Part shown: piece after piece, positions 1-7,511 of the stretch
Numbering within the stretch: the first letter of the stretch is position 1
Layout: every line of letters begins with the position of its first letter
Assembly (NCBI GenBank): GCA_011051075.1
Contig: DREN01000410.1
Span: 1-17,182, forward strand
Direction: 5' to 3'
DNA: 17,182 nt
Origin: Deltaproteobacteria bacterium
Lineage (GTDB): Bacteria; Desulfobacterota; DSM-4660; Desulfatiglandales; Desulfatiglandaceae
Notes under the pieces: generated by a model
Seen by the model: the letters and a program-made list of their open reading frames with translations, nothing else
Databases searched by the model: none
Told to the model about the DNA's origin: nothing
Program-made: the position numbers and the translations under genes

Positions 1-1
1 C

Positions 2-1699
2 CACATGGGCAGGTACACCTTTTCCTTCCTCACCGGAACCACCCCCATCGCCCCCTCCGCCATCCCCAGCAGGCTCACCCGTGAGACACCGAGGGAGATG
101 ACAGACGAGGATATCAGTGAGGTCAAGAAGGCCTATGCCCGGGCCGCCAGGCGTGCCAGGGAGGCCGGGTTCGACTTTGTGGAGGTCCTGGCATGCACCG
201 GCTACCTTATCAGCCAGTTCCTCTCGCCTCTTACCAACAAACGGACCGACGCCTATGGCGGAAGCCTGGAGAACCGGATGCGTTTCGGGCTGGAGGTCAT
301 AGAGGTGGTGAGGGAGGCCATCGGCCCTGACCTGGCCCTTGGCATAAGGATAGCTGGAAACGATTTTATGGAAGGTGGGAACACCAACAGGGAGGCGGCG
401 CTCTTTGCCGCAGAGGCCGAAAGGGCGGGGGTTGACGCCATAAATGTGACCGGCGGGTGGCACGAGACCAGGATACCACAGCTCACCTCCAACGTGCCCC
501 CGGGAGGCTTTCTCTACCTGGCAAGGGGCATCAGGGAGAGGGTGGGTGTGCCGGTGTTCGCTTCAAACCGGCTTGGTGATCCTCATGTTGCTGAGAGGGC
601 CCTCAGATCCGGCGCCTGTGACATGATTTGCTGGGGAAGGCCCCTGATAGCAGACCCCGGACTTCCCAATAAGGTGAAGGAGGGGAGTCTGGAGCGGATC
701 ATCCCATGTATTGCCTGCAATCAGGGGTGCTTTGATTCCATATTCCAGGGAACACCCGTCACCTGTATCCTGAACCCCCGGGCCGGAAATGAGGAGTTTT
801 TCAGGGTGGAAAAGGCCCGGACACCAAGGCGGATCTTTGTTGCAGGAGGGGGCCCGGCAGGGATGGAATTCGCCCTGATTGCGGCGGAGAGGGGCCATGA
901 GATAACCCTGTTTGAAAGCCAGGATCGACTTGGAGGACAGGTAAACTTGGCAAAGGCGCCCCCTGGCAAGGGGGAGTTCGGAAGACTGATCCAGAGCATG
1001 GAGGCCAGGATGAGGCACTGGGGCGTTAAGGTGAAGCTGAACACCCACCTCACCCCTGAAATGGTGCGGGAGGAAGGCCCTGACCTGCTGGTGGTGGCCT
1101 CCGGGGCCAGGCCCGTAAGCATTGAGGTCCCCGGAGTCCATAAGCCCCACGTGATCCAGGCCTGGGATCTGCTCTCAGACAAGATCTCCGATATGGGTGA
1201 CGATATCGTGGTGGTGGGAGGGAACGCCACCGGGTGTGAAACCGCCCTTTTTGTGGCGGAAATGGGGGCCCCCGACCCTGCCACCTTTACCTTTCTTATG
1301 TATCACGGGGCAGAAAACCGGGACTTTGCCACTGGGCTTCTCCACGATTCCGGCCGGAGGATAACCGTTATCGATATGCTCCCCCGCCTGGCCGATAACG
1401 TGGGTCGAACGGCCCGCTGGTCCCTGATCCAGAGCCTGAGGCTCATGGGTGTCAGTCTCCGCCCAAATGCGGCCCTTAAGGAGATCAGGGATGATTCGAT
1501 CCTGGTGGAGACCGAAAAGGGAGATGAGTCTATCCCCGCCGATACGGTGATCCTGGCCGTAGGGGTTTCTTCTGTTAATGACTTTGCCGGTGATGAAAAT
1601 GAAATGGGCTGTCCTGTAATAACCCTCGGTGACGCAAGGGAGCCCGGAAAGATTACAGAGGCCGTGAGACAGGGGTTTGAAGAGGCCCTGAAGGTCTAA
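2..1699 (+). CDS. FadH-like 2,4-dienoyl-CoA reductase / NADH:flavin oxidoreductase (5' partial)
   Basis: The window begins inside this gene; the first part of the TIM barrel lies upstream, so the ATG at 5 is probably internal (residues here are counted from it). About residues 1-225 are the FMN-binding old-yellow-enzyme barrel, with the family block YGGSLENR. Cysteines 235, 238, 242 and 254 (CX2CX3CX11C) would hold the [4Fe-4S] cluster. The C-terminal half is an FAD/NAD(P)H module with GGGPAG near residue 280 and a second nucleotide motif GGNATGCE. Tyr67 in TGYL and His153 in GWHETRIP match the catalytic Tyr and His of E. coli FadH, so enoyl or dienoyl-CoA reduction is a reasonable guess; other enoate reductases share this architecture. 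About 28 residues (from APDPATF) are inserted after the second nucleotide motif, which I recall from related proteins. Substrate unknown. Confidence 0.85.
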   Translation, partial: HMGRYTFSFLTGTTPIAPSAIPSRLTRETPREMTDEDISEVKKAYARAARRAREAGFDFVEVLACTGYLISQFLSPLTNKRTDAYGGSLENRMRFGLEVIEVVREAIGPDLALGIRIAGNDFMEGGNTNREAALFAAEAERAGVDAINVTGGWHETRIPQLTSNVPPGGFLYLARGIRERVGVPVFASNRLGDPHVAERALRSGACDMICWGRPLIADPGLPNKVKEGSLERIIPCIACNQGCFDSIFQGTPVTCILNPRAGNEEFFRVEKARTPRRIFVAGGGPAGMEFALIAAERGHEITLFESQDRLGGQVNLAKAPPGKGEFGRLIQSMEARMRHWGVKVKLNTHLTPEMVREEGPDLLVVASGARPVSIEVPGVHKPHVIQAWDLLSDKISDMGDDIVVVGGNATGCETALFVAEMGAPDPATFTFLMYHGAENRDFATGLLHDSGRRITVIDMLPRLADNVGRTARWSLIQSLRLMGVSLRPNAALKEIRDDSILVETEKGDESIPADTVILAVGVSSVNDFAGDENEMGCPVITLGDAREPGKITEAVRQGFEEALKV

Positions 1700-1743
1700 G
1701 CAGGGCGGCGCCGATAAGGTCAGAAAAAAAGTTCTTTATTTGC

Positions 1744-1771
1744 TTGATTTTTTTGAAAGCTATGTTAAGAT
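1744..1771 (+). promoter_or_regulatory. Predicted sigma70-type promoter of the cold-shock gene
   Basis: TTGATT at 1744-1749 and TAAGAT at 1766-1771 are separated by 16 nt. A TG dinucleotide one base before the -10 (TGTTAAGAT) makes it an extended -10 promoter. The predicted start is near 1778, which would give a leader of about 115 nt before the ATG at 1894. Predicted by eye only. Confidence 0.5.
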
Positions 1772-1777
1772 AAATCT

Positions 1778-1893
1778 GTGTCCGGTTACTTTACCTATGC
1801 GGACAGGTTTAGTTCTTGAAGGGAAGATCCATTTGTAAAAGTGGCAACCCCAGCATAGGAACTACGAGAATTTTTTGAAAGGAGGGTGTCACC
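1778..1893 (+). promoter_or_regulatory. Long 5' leader of the cold-shock mRNA
   Basis: About 115 nt separate the predicted start from the coding region. At its extreme 5' end TGTCCG (1779-1784) can pair with CGGACA (1800-1805), a 6-bp stem with a 15-nt loop. A strong ribosome-binding site, GAAAGGAGG, ends at 1885, eight nt before the ATG. Long structured leaders are known for cspA-type mRNAs, where they act as thermosensors; the same role here is inference. Confidence 0.4.
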
Positions 1894-2094
1894 ATGGCAA
1901 GTGGAACTGTAAAGTGGTTTAACAACAGTAAAGGTTACGGTTTTATTGAGCAGGAAGACGGTCCCGACGTGTTTGTTCACCATACAGGGATCAGCGGAAC
2001 CGGTTTCAAGTCCCTTGAGGAAGGCGACCAGGTCACTTTTGACATAGAAGAAGGTCAAAAGGGCCCTGCCGCGGTAAATGTAACCGTGGTGTAG
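1894..2094 (+). CDS. Cold-shock domain protein (CspA family)
   Basis: A 66-residue single cold-shock domain, the usual CspA length. It is a cytoplasmic OB-fold protein that binds single-stranded RNA and DNA and typically melts mRNA structure. The RNP1 motif (K13-GYGFI) and RNP2 motif (VFVHH, residues 26-30) are intact, as are the aromatic surface residues Trp8, Phe9, Phe17, Phe27, His30 and Phe38. The start is fixed by GAAAGGAGG eight nt upstream. The gene stands alone, with its own promoter, a long leader and a strong terminator just after it. Which member of the Csp family it represents, and whether cold induces it, cannot be told from sequence. Confidence 0.95.
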   Translation: MASGTVKWFNNSKGYGFIEQEDGPDVFVHHTGISGTGFKSLEEGDQVTFDIEEGQKGPAAVNVTVV

Positions 2095-2113
2095 TCTTAT
2101 ACCATCAGCGAAT

Positions 2114-2163
2114 AAAGGGGCGTTCATAAGGTGCCTTAAATTGAACGCCCCTTTTTTGTTTTT
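2114..2163 (+). terminator. Intrinsic terminator after the cold-shock gene
   Basis: A perfect 10-bp stem, GGGGCGTTCA (2117-2126) with TGAACGCCCC (2142-2151), is extended by A-T pairs. A small inner TAAG/CTTA stem sits in the loop. The tract TTTTTTGTTTTTT follows immediately. On the minus strand the same hairpin is followed only by TTTATT, so it may weakly terminate the convergent iron-sulfur gene as well. Confidence 0.9.
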
Positions 2164-2181
2164 TCTGCCAGGCCCTTCCCC

Positions 2182-3348
2182 TCAATTGGAGGGCCGGAGC
2201 CTGGGTGGGAGAATGGACACCCTCCGTAATCCCTCCTTCAGGGATATGGCCTCCTCAGGGCAGAAGCGGGCGCAGATCCCGCATCCGAAGCAGTACTCCT
2301 CGTTCCGCTCTGCAATGCCCTCACCGTTTAGTTGAATGGCGTCAGTTGGACATCGCTCCACACATATGCCGCAGCCAGAACAACTGTCCTGGTCGATTAT
2401 GGAGAGGTAGTAGGTGGAGTTGATTAGGGGGAAGGCGCCGTCCCGCCAGAGGTTCAGGGTGTCACAGCAGTCCTTGCAGCAGTTGCAGATACTGGTTTCA
2501 GGCCGCGACACCTTTGAGCCCGGATGAAAGGCCTTGTGAACAAGGCCTGCCTCTTCAGCTTCTTTCATTATGGTGCGGGCCTCTGCCTTAGTGACCATGC
2601 GGGAAAAACCCTGGGCCACCGTATGGCGAGCAGACTTCCCAAAGGTAAAACAGTTGACTACGGGAGCGTCAGTGGAGCACGGCTCGCCAAGGATCGCTCT
2701 CCTCTGCCGGCAGAAACAGTGCCCCACCGCGATATCATCAAATTTGTCTATTATCTCGTCCACGGACTGGCTTGGAAGTACAAAGTCCTCCGGGATCTCA
2801 ACATCCTTTCCCAAGGTGATGATCCGGATTTTTTTCCCCTCATCCGTTGTCCTTGCAGGGACGGTCCGGTCCACGGGGGGGGCTGATTTGAGCATGGGCG
2901 CGAGGTTATCGTAGTTCTCCTGGACCTGGTCTCTCACCTCATCCAGGAGCCTCTGAAACAACAGGGCCAGTTCCCGCTCTTTGTTATCCCACTTAAGTTC
3001 AGTCATGAACCGGTACTCCATGAGTCCCACCAGCATAAGGGGGAGCAACCGGTAGACCATAACCCCGGCAGAGTTCGGCTGGTTGAATATGAGCCCCTTT
3101 TTTGCCAGGCTCATGGCCAGTCGGTCGATCTCCTCCGGAGAGAAAGGGCTCGATGCGCTCAGCTCATCCAGGGTCTGGGAGGGCTTCTGAGCGAAGGCGC
3201 AGATGAAATCCAGCTCCTGGGCGTCGTCCTCAACAACCTGTTTCACTATGGAGATAGTGGTCTCATTAACCGGAAAAGGGAACATCCCCTGCCTGCAGAC
3301 AACCCCTGCGGCAGCTTTGTACTTTTCCTCCAGCGAAGCATCTGTCAT
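2182..3348 (-). CDS. 4Fe-4S ferredoxin-domain protein with extra cysteine motifs
   Basis: A 388-residue cytoplasmic protein with no signal peptide or membrane segment. About residues 25-95 look like a small winged-helix or helical domain (LDELSASSPFSPEEIDRLA). The middle carries HCFCRQRR, a later cysteine in the EPC segment and another in NCFTFG. Near residue 290 comes a dense cluster, CNCCKDCC. The C-terminus holds two classical ferredoxin motifs, CSGCGICVERCP and CFGCGICARFCP, enough for two [4Fe-4S] clusters. Similar proteins with a CNCC-type block are common in sulfate-reducing and related anaerobes, usually without an assigned function. AAGGAGG ten nt upstream supports the start. It lies 90 nt behind the MBL-fold gene and may share its transcript. 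An electron-transfer or redox-sensing role is plausible; the partner is unknown. Confidence 0.85.
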   Translation of the reverse strand: MTDASLEEKYKAAAGVVCRQGMFPFPVNETTISIVKQVVEDDAQELDFICAFAQKPSQTLDELSASSPFSPEEIDRLAMSLAKKGLIFNQPNSAGVMVYRLLPLMLVGLMEYRFMTELKWDNKERELALLFQRLLDEVRDQVQENYDNLAPMLKSAPPVDRTVPARTTDEGKKIRIITLGKDVEIPEDFVLPSQSVDEIIDKFDDIAVGHCFCRQRRAILGEPCSTDAPVVNCFTFGKSARHTVAQGFSRMVTKAEARTIMKEAEEAGLVHKAFHPGSKVSRPETSICNCCKDCCDTLNLWRDGAFPLINSTYYLSIIDQDSCSGCGICVERCPTDAIQLNGEGIAERNEEYCFGCGICARFCPEEAISLKEGLRRVSILPPRLRPSN

Positions 3349-3438
3349 AATTTTTTGACCTCCTTTTTAGAAAAATTCAGTTACCGGCTTAAGCAACCTG
3401 CTGATCGAACGTCTTTCAAAGCCTTCAATAGCCGTTGC

Positions 3439-4344
3439 CTACTGTTGACGAGAAAGGATAAAGAAGTCTCCATCTCTCGCAACCGTACCTTCCCTCATTA
3501 GCTTTCTCAGGTGCTTTTTCATGTGGCCTATTTCGCCTAACTGGAAAAAGCTTTTTGGTTCTCTTGGCCGACCATAGACTATACACGCCCCTACGATCTG
3601 TTCAAAGCTCCGGGGGCTTTTTAACAGGTCCCTGAGTTTTTCCTCCCTCTCAGCGATAACCCCCAGGTACTGATCCCATCTGGCGCCGGGGTTATCCTCA
3701 AATATGCCGCTTTCATGTGAGGTAAGCCATATCCTGGCAGGAACCTGCCTCAAACGCTCCACAGAATCCATGGTGTCCTGGATGCTGGAACGGAGATCAC
3801 CGTACCACGGACCGAAGTGTGAAAGGTCGTAGTCGCCCATGAACAACACCCCGGGTTCCGGGAAAAAGAAGGAAAGGTGTCCGGGGGTATGGCCCGGGGT
3901 AGCCAGAACCTGGACCGTTCCGCTCTTGAGATGAATGGTCTGGCCTCCTATCAGAAAACGCTCGGGCCTGCGCGGTTTGAAATGGAACCTTTTTATCAGT
4001 ACCGGGCGCCAGTACTCGCGGTCACGTCCCCTGACCATTCCGTATGAATCCATGAAGATCTCTATATCGGAAAGAGGAGGGGCGTCCTGTTCAGAAACCC
4101 GAAGAGGGATGTGGTCAAACAGGTCGAGATGCATGAAATGGTCTTCATGCCAGTGGGTAAGCCAGACCTCCCTGACACCTGGGTTATCCCGCAGTTGAAT
4201 GAGCCGCTCCCTGTTCGAGCCAGGATCAATCAATATCTTGTCGTCTTGCAGGTATAGGGAGTGACAGTTGGGATATTTCCCCCCGTTTTCACCAGGAATG
4301 AAAAGCAGAGGCCCGAAACAGCTTTCTTTGGGTGTTTGCGTCAT
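3439..4344 (-). CDS. Metallo-beta-lactamase-fold hydrolase
   Basis: A 301-residue MBL-fold enzyme. The metal-binding motif is THWHEDH (His64, His66, Asp68, His69). The second metal histidine lies in TPGHTPGH, the bridging aspartate is probably in the MGDYD segment, and a further histidine is in LTSHESG. The C-terminal stretch GEIGHMKKHLRKLMREG resembles the winged-helix tail of LACTB2-like members. The family includes thioesterases, glyoxalase II and nucleases; nothing here picks one. No signal peptide is visible, so it should be cytoplasmic. The start lies 3 nt after the stop of the DUF898-TPR gene, so its ribosome-binding site lies inside that gene and the two are probably translationally coupled. 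Confidence 0.88.
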   Translation of the reverse strand: MTQTPKESCFGPLLFIPGENGGKYPNCHSLYLQDDKILIDPGSNRERLIQLRDNPGVREVWLTHWHEDHFMHLDLFDHIPLRVSEQDAPPLSDIEIFMDSYGMVRGRDREYWRPVLIKRFHFKPRRPERFLIGGQTIHLKSGTVQVLATPGHTPGHLSFFFPEPGVLFMGDYDLSHFGPWYGDLRSSIQDTMDSVERLRQVPARIWLTSHESGIFEDNPGARWDQYLGVIAEREEKLRDLLKSPRSFEQIVGACIVYGRPREPKSFFQLGEIGHMKKHLRKLMREGTVARDGDFFILSRQQ

Positions 4345-4347
4345 AGT

Positions 4348-5901
4348 CTATTCCCGCCCTGAAAGGAGCCTTGATGCCAGGGAGTGCCCGAGGCTGGCGG
4401 CCTTCCTGAAGTCTTTGAAAGCCTTTGATTTTAACCCCTTTGAGAGATAGGCAAGCCCCCTGTTGTAGTAGAGATCAGGGTCGTGGGCCTCAATGTTAAG
4501 GGCCTCGTTGTAGTCTCTTATGGCATGATCGTATCTGCCAAGCTGAAAATTGGCGTTTCCCCTGTTGCAATAGGCGTCGGCAGACTGTGAATCCAGGTCT
4601 ATGGCCCTGTCAAAATCTTCAATGGCCAGGGCGTACTTCTTCATCCTTATACGAACCAGGCCCCGGTTGTAGTATGCGTCCTTATCACGGTAGTTTATGC
4701 TGATGGCCCTTGTAAAGTCCTTTTCCGCCTTTCTGTAGTCCCCGTTTTGTTCATAAAGGGAGCCGCGGTTATAGTAGAGATCTGCGTTTTCCCTGTCCTG
4801 CGCCACGAGTTCCTCTATCTCTCTTAGCTTCCTCTCAAACTCCCAGGACTCCATGGACTCTTTCACGGCCCGGGGGGCCAGGTCATGCAGGGGAGGCCTT
4901 GCGGTCCCGGATTTACCGGCCGCATCTTTTCCTGGACCGGAGGGGGTCCTCTGTGTAGGTTTCTTATGGGGAGGCTTCTTTGTCCCTGACCTTGGGGCAG
5001 GCCCATGGACGGGCCTCTTTTCCGGCATCACTATGGTCCCCGTTGTTTTCAGACCCTTTTCCTTTAGCTTGATCTGCGGAATAAGCCCGGTGATTTCGGG
5101 GACCTGGTCCCTATAGCGGTCCCATACAAAGTAGGCGGCGGATGCGAGCGCCAGGTAGAGCGCAAGGATAAAGATAAGCACAGGCAGAGACCTTGTCCTC
5201 ACAGGCGGGAAGTGCTCCACGCCTTCGTCGTCTCCCACGGCCAGACCGTTGACCTGCCACCTGAAGAACATGCATATCAACCAGGGGGCAAGGATGATGA
5301 AAAAAAGAGGCGCAAAGAGATCCACTAAGGGGATGGAGAGTATGCGGGCCGCAACCGCTGGGGCCAGCCAGATGAGCGACGAGACAAGGAATATCTTCAT
5401 CAGGCCCCAGAAGCCGGAGCCGAAAGATGTTTTTTCTCCACCGTATCTGGTGTGTACCTCCTTCCAGGCATAGTACCTGTATATGCCGTAGAAATAGTAA
5501 AGCCCAAAGGTCAGCATGGGCAGCAGGGTGAGGTGTAGCAGGTAAAAGAGGAAGAGCCTTCCCCCTGCTCCCACAAAGGTACTCGTCTTTCCATCCACCA
5601 GGGTGTTCCGGGTCTTCCACTGGGAGATCCTGCACACGGCCCAGGGGGAGTAGATGCCGAGGGTAACTATTATCAACAGTAGATTTGTCAGGCATATGAC
5701 AAAGAAGCTGGAACCTGTTCCGGTAAAGGCGACCCTTTTTCCGTTTATGAGGGTGTGGGAGGCCTTGAGTTTGAAAAGCCTGACCCACGCCCATGGCGAG
5801 TAGATCCCCAGGGTGAGGGTGCTGAGCAGAAAGAGATGGATGATAAAGAGAGACAGGTAGTCTCTGCCCGATCCGCTGAACTCACAGTTTCCCTTTGGCA
5901 T
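4348..5901 (-). CDS. DUF898 (YjgN-like) membrane protein fused to tetratricopeptide repeats
   Basis: A 517-residue fusion. The N-terminal part is made of three related units of about 50 residues, each with a hydrophobic segment ending in TLGIYSPWAW, TLGIYSPWAV or TFGLYYFYGI and then an xGK-x-x-F turn (NGKRVAF, DGKTSTF, GGEKTSF). This matches DUF898, the family of E. coli YjgN, whose function is unknown. More membrane segments follow, then a Pro/Lys-rich linker at about residues 300-340. Four TPRs follow from about residue 372 to the end, each opening with a Y(Y/C)NRG-type signature. The TPRs probably sit on one side of the inner membrane as a protein-binding scaffold. AAAAGGAGGAGG just before the ATG fixes the start. 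It is the first gene of a minus-strand operon with the MBL hydrolase. Confidence 0.85.
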   Translation of the reverse strand: MPKGNCEFSGSGRDYLSLFIIHLFLLSTLTLGIYSPWAWVRLFKLKASHTLINGKRVAFTGTGSSFFVICLTNLLLIIVTLGIYSPWAVCRISQWKTRNTLVDGKTSTFVGAGGRLFLFYLLHLTLLPMLTFGLYYFYGIYRYYAWKEVHTRYGGEKTSFGSGFWGLMKIFLVSSLIWLAPAVAARILSIPLVDLFAPLFFIILAPWLICMFFRWQVNGLAVGDDEGVEHFPPVRTRSLPVLIFILALYLALASAAYFVWDRYRDQVPEITGLIPQIKLKEKGLKTTGTIVMPEKRPVHGPAPRSGTKKPPHKKPTQRTPSGPGKDAAGKSGTARPPLHDLAPRAVKESMESWEFERKLREIEELVAQDRENADLYYNRGSLYEQNGDYRKAEKDFTRAISINYRDKDAYYNRGLVRIRMKKYALAIEDFDRAIDLDSQSADAYCNRGNANFQLGRYDHAIRDYNEALNIEAHDPDLYYNRGLAYLSKGLKSKAFKDFRKAASLGHSLASRLLSGRE

Positions 5902-5964
5902 TACCTCCTCCTTTTCCCCTTGACTCTCAGGGACGAAGAAAAGCGGGATGAATCTCTGGAAGGG

Positions 5965-5993
5965 ATCTTAAACCCCAGGGGAGATTTTTTCAA
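5965..5993 (-). promoter_or_regulatory. Predicted sigma70-type promoter of the DUF898-TPR / MBL operon
   Basis: On the minus strand TTGAAA (5993-5988) and TAAGAT (5970-5965) are separated by exactly 17 nt. The predicted start is near 5958, about 57 nt before the ATG at 5901. The spacer contains the palindromic block CCCCTGGGG. Predicted by eye. Confidence 0.5.
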
Positions 5994-6207
5994 TACCCAA
6001 AGGGAGTGGGACCTGGAAAGCATGAAATCCAGCGGTTGAATTTATTTTTCCCAGGTGATACCCTGACTTGGATCCAGGGTCTCGGGACCGGCGATGCCTT
6101 TTTGGCCCCACCAGTGAAGGAGAAGGAACCGGAGGTCCCTCTGCATGGGGTTTTCGGTTTTTCCTGAGAGATTTGAACATGAGCGTGCAGGCAGATGAGA
6201 ACAGAAA
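5994..6207. other. Gene-free upstream region of the nucleoside transporter
   Basis: No coding region is supported here. A weak plus-strand promoter-like pair is present: TTGAAT (6036-6041), a 17-nt spacer and TACCCT (6059-6064), with a TG one base before the -10. Downstream, GGGACC (6084-6089) can pair with GGTCCC (6134-6139) around a 44-nt loop that could fold further. If the promoter is real the transporter mRNA has a leader of about 140 nt. I recognise no known riboswitch class and see no terminator-like U tract directly after the stem. Confidence 0.3.
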
Positions 6208-7452
6208 TTGCCCAGATTACACAGTTTCATAGGATTTCTTGCCCTGATTTTTCTTGCATGGATCTTCTCTGAGAACCGCAGAAAAATAAGCGTCAGGACC
6301 CTGCTCACAGGTATGGGGCTTCAGATGTTCCTGGCGCTGCTCCTGCTGAAATTTCCCGGTAACCAGCAGGTCTTCCTCTATCTGAACAGTGTAGTCAAGG
6401 CCATCGAGGAGTCCACAAGGGCCGGGACCGGGTTTGTATTCGGGTACTTAGGCGGAGGGACCCTTCCCTTTAAGGAAACGGTCCCGGGCTCCAGTTATAT
6501 CCTCGCCTTTCGGGGCCTCCCCCTGGTCCTGGTCATAGGGGCCCTGTCCGCGCTTTTGTTTCACTGGGGGATAATCCCCAGGGTGGTCAAGGCCTTCTCA
6601 TGGGTCCTCAGACGGATAATGGGCATAGGCGGGGTCGAGGGCCTGGGCGCGGCGGCCAACGTGTTTGTGGGTATGGTGGAGTCCCCCCTGATCGTAAGAC
6701 CATACCTTGCGGAGATATCAAGGAGTGAACTCTTTACCATCATGGTCTGCGGCATGGCTACCATTGCAGGGACCGTCATGGTGCTGTACGCCTCGATACT
6801 CAGGGAGGTTATCCCCGGGGTCATGGGACACCTGTTAGTGGCGTCCATAATCAGCGCGCCGGCGGCCATAACCGTGGCCAAACTCATGATCCCCGAAACA
6901 TCCCGCCTGTCAGGGAAGGACCCGGACATACCGGTAGAGGCCAAGAGCGCCATGGACGCCATCACCCGGGGTACGCTGATCGGGGTCAGACTCCTCATCA
7001 ACATAGTGGCCATGCTGATCGTTTTTGTGGCCCTGCTCCACCTTCTCAACCTGATACTGGCCTTTCTGCCCGAGATTTTCGGTAAACCGGTTACCTTCCA
7101 GCGGCTGGTGGGGTATGTTATGGCCCCGGTCACCTATCTCATGGGGATCCCCTGGTCTGAGGCCCAAACCGCAGGCTCCCTCATGGGGACCAAGACCGTC
7201 CTGAACGAATTTCTGGCCTACCTCCATATGGCTGCCCTGCCTGCAGGCACCCTGAGCAAAAGGAGCGAGCTTATCATGATCTATGCCATGTGCGGCTTTG
7301 CCAACTTCGGATCCCTGGGGATCATGATCGGAGGCATGGGGGCCATGGCCAGGGAGAGGAGGGAGGAGATCGTGGGCCTGGGGCTCAGGTCCATCCTTGC
7401 CGGGACCATTGCCACGTGTATGACAGGGGCCCTGGTGGGGATAATTTATTGA
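6208..7452 (+). CDS. Concentrative nucleoside transporter (CNT / NupC family)
   Basis: A 414-residue inner-membrane protein that should import nucleosides with Na+ or H+. It aligns by eye with Vibrio cholerae VcCNT: Asn151 matches VcCNT Asn149, the signature block is at 155-158, Glu334 in LNEF matches Glu332, and Asn366 and Ser369 in CGFANFGS match Asn368 and Ser371. The signature reads G-M-V-E instead of the usual G-Q-T/S-E, so two side chains that contact the nucleobase are replaced by Met and Val. The start appears to be TTG at 6208: an in-frame TGA lies at 6196-6198, the next ATG is about 34 codons inside, and the N-terminal residues from the TTG fit the family. No strong ribosome-binding site is visible. 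The gene seems to be transcribed alone. Confidence 0.88.
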   Translation: MPRLHSFIGFLALIFLAWIFSENRRKISVRTLLTGMGLQMFLALLLLKFPGNQQVFLYLNSVVKAIEESTRAGTGFVFGYLGGGTLPFKETVPGSSYILAFRGLPLVLVIGALSALLFHWGIIPRVVKAFSWVLRRIMGIGGVEGLGAAANVFVGMVESPLIVRPYLAEISRSELFTIMVCGMATIAGTVMVLYASILREVIPGVMGHLLVASIISAPAAITVAKLMIPETSRLSGKDPDIPVEAKSAMDAITRGTLIGVRLLINIVAMLIVFVALLHLLNLILAFLPEIFGKPVTFQRLVGYVMAPVTYLMGIPWSEAQTAGSLMGTKTVLNEFLAYLHMAALPAGTLSKRSELIMIYAMCGFANFGSLGIMIGGMGAMARERREEIVGLGLRSILAGTIATCMTGALVGIIY

Positions 7453-7480
7453 GCCATGAAGGAAGAGAGGCATTTTGGTT

Positions 7481-7509
7481 TTGATTTTTTGAGGACCCTG
7501 TCGTATAAG
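7481..7509 (+). promoter_or_regulatory. Predicted promoter of the aminotransferase-hom-kinase operon
   Basis: TTGATT (7481-7486) and TATAAG (7504-7509) are separated by 17 nt, close to the sigma70 consensus. It lies 29 nt after the stop of the nucleoside transporter gene and about 190 nt before the aminotransferase start, so the mRNA would carry a long leader. Confidence 0.5.
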
Positions 7510-7511
7510 AA

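Noticed and set aside
1..1699. Loss of the substrate-binding histidine pair of old yellow enzymes in the oxidoreductase.
   Set aside because: FadH-type enzymes also lack that pair and use Tyr and His instead; both are present here (Tyr67, His153), so the site is ordinary for that subfamily.
1795..2127. Minus-strand open frame opposite the cold-shock gene.
   Set aside because: It is the antisense shadow of a well-conserved gene, with no family resemblance or ribosome-binding site.
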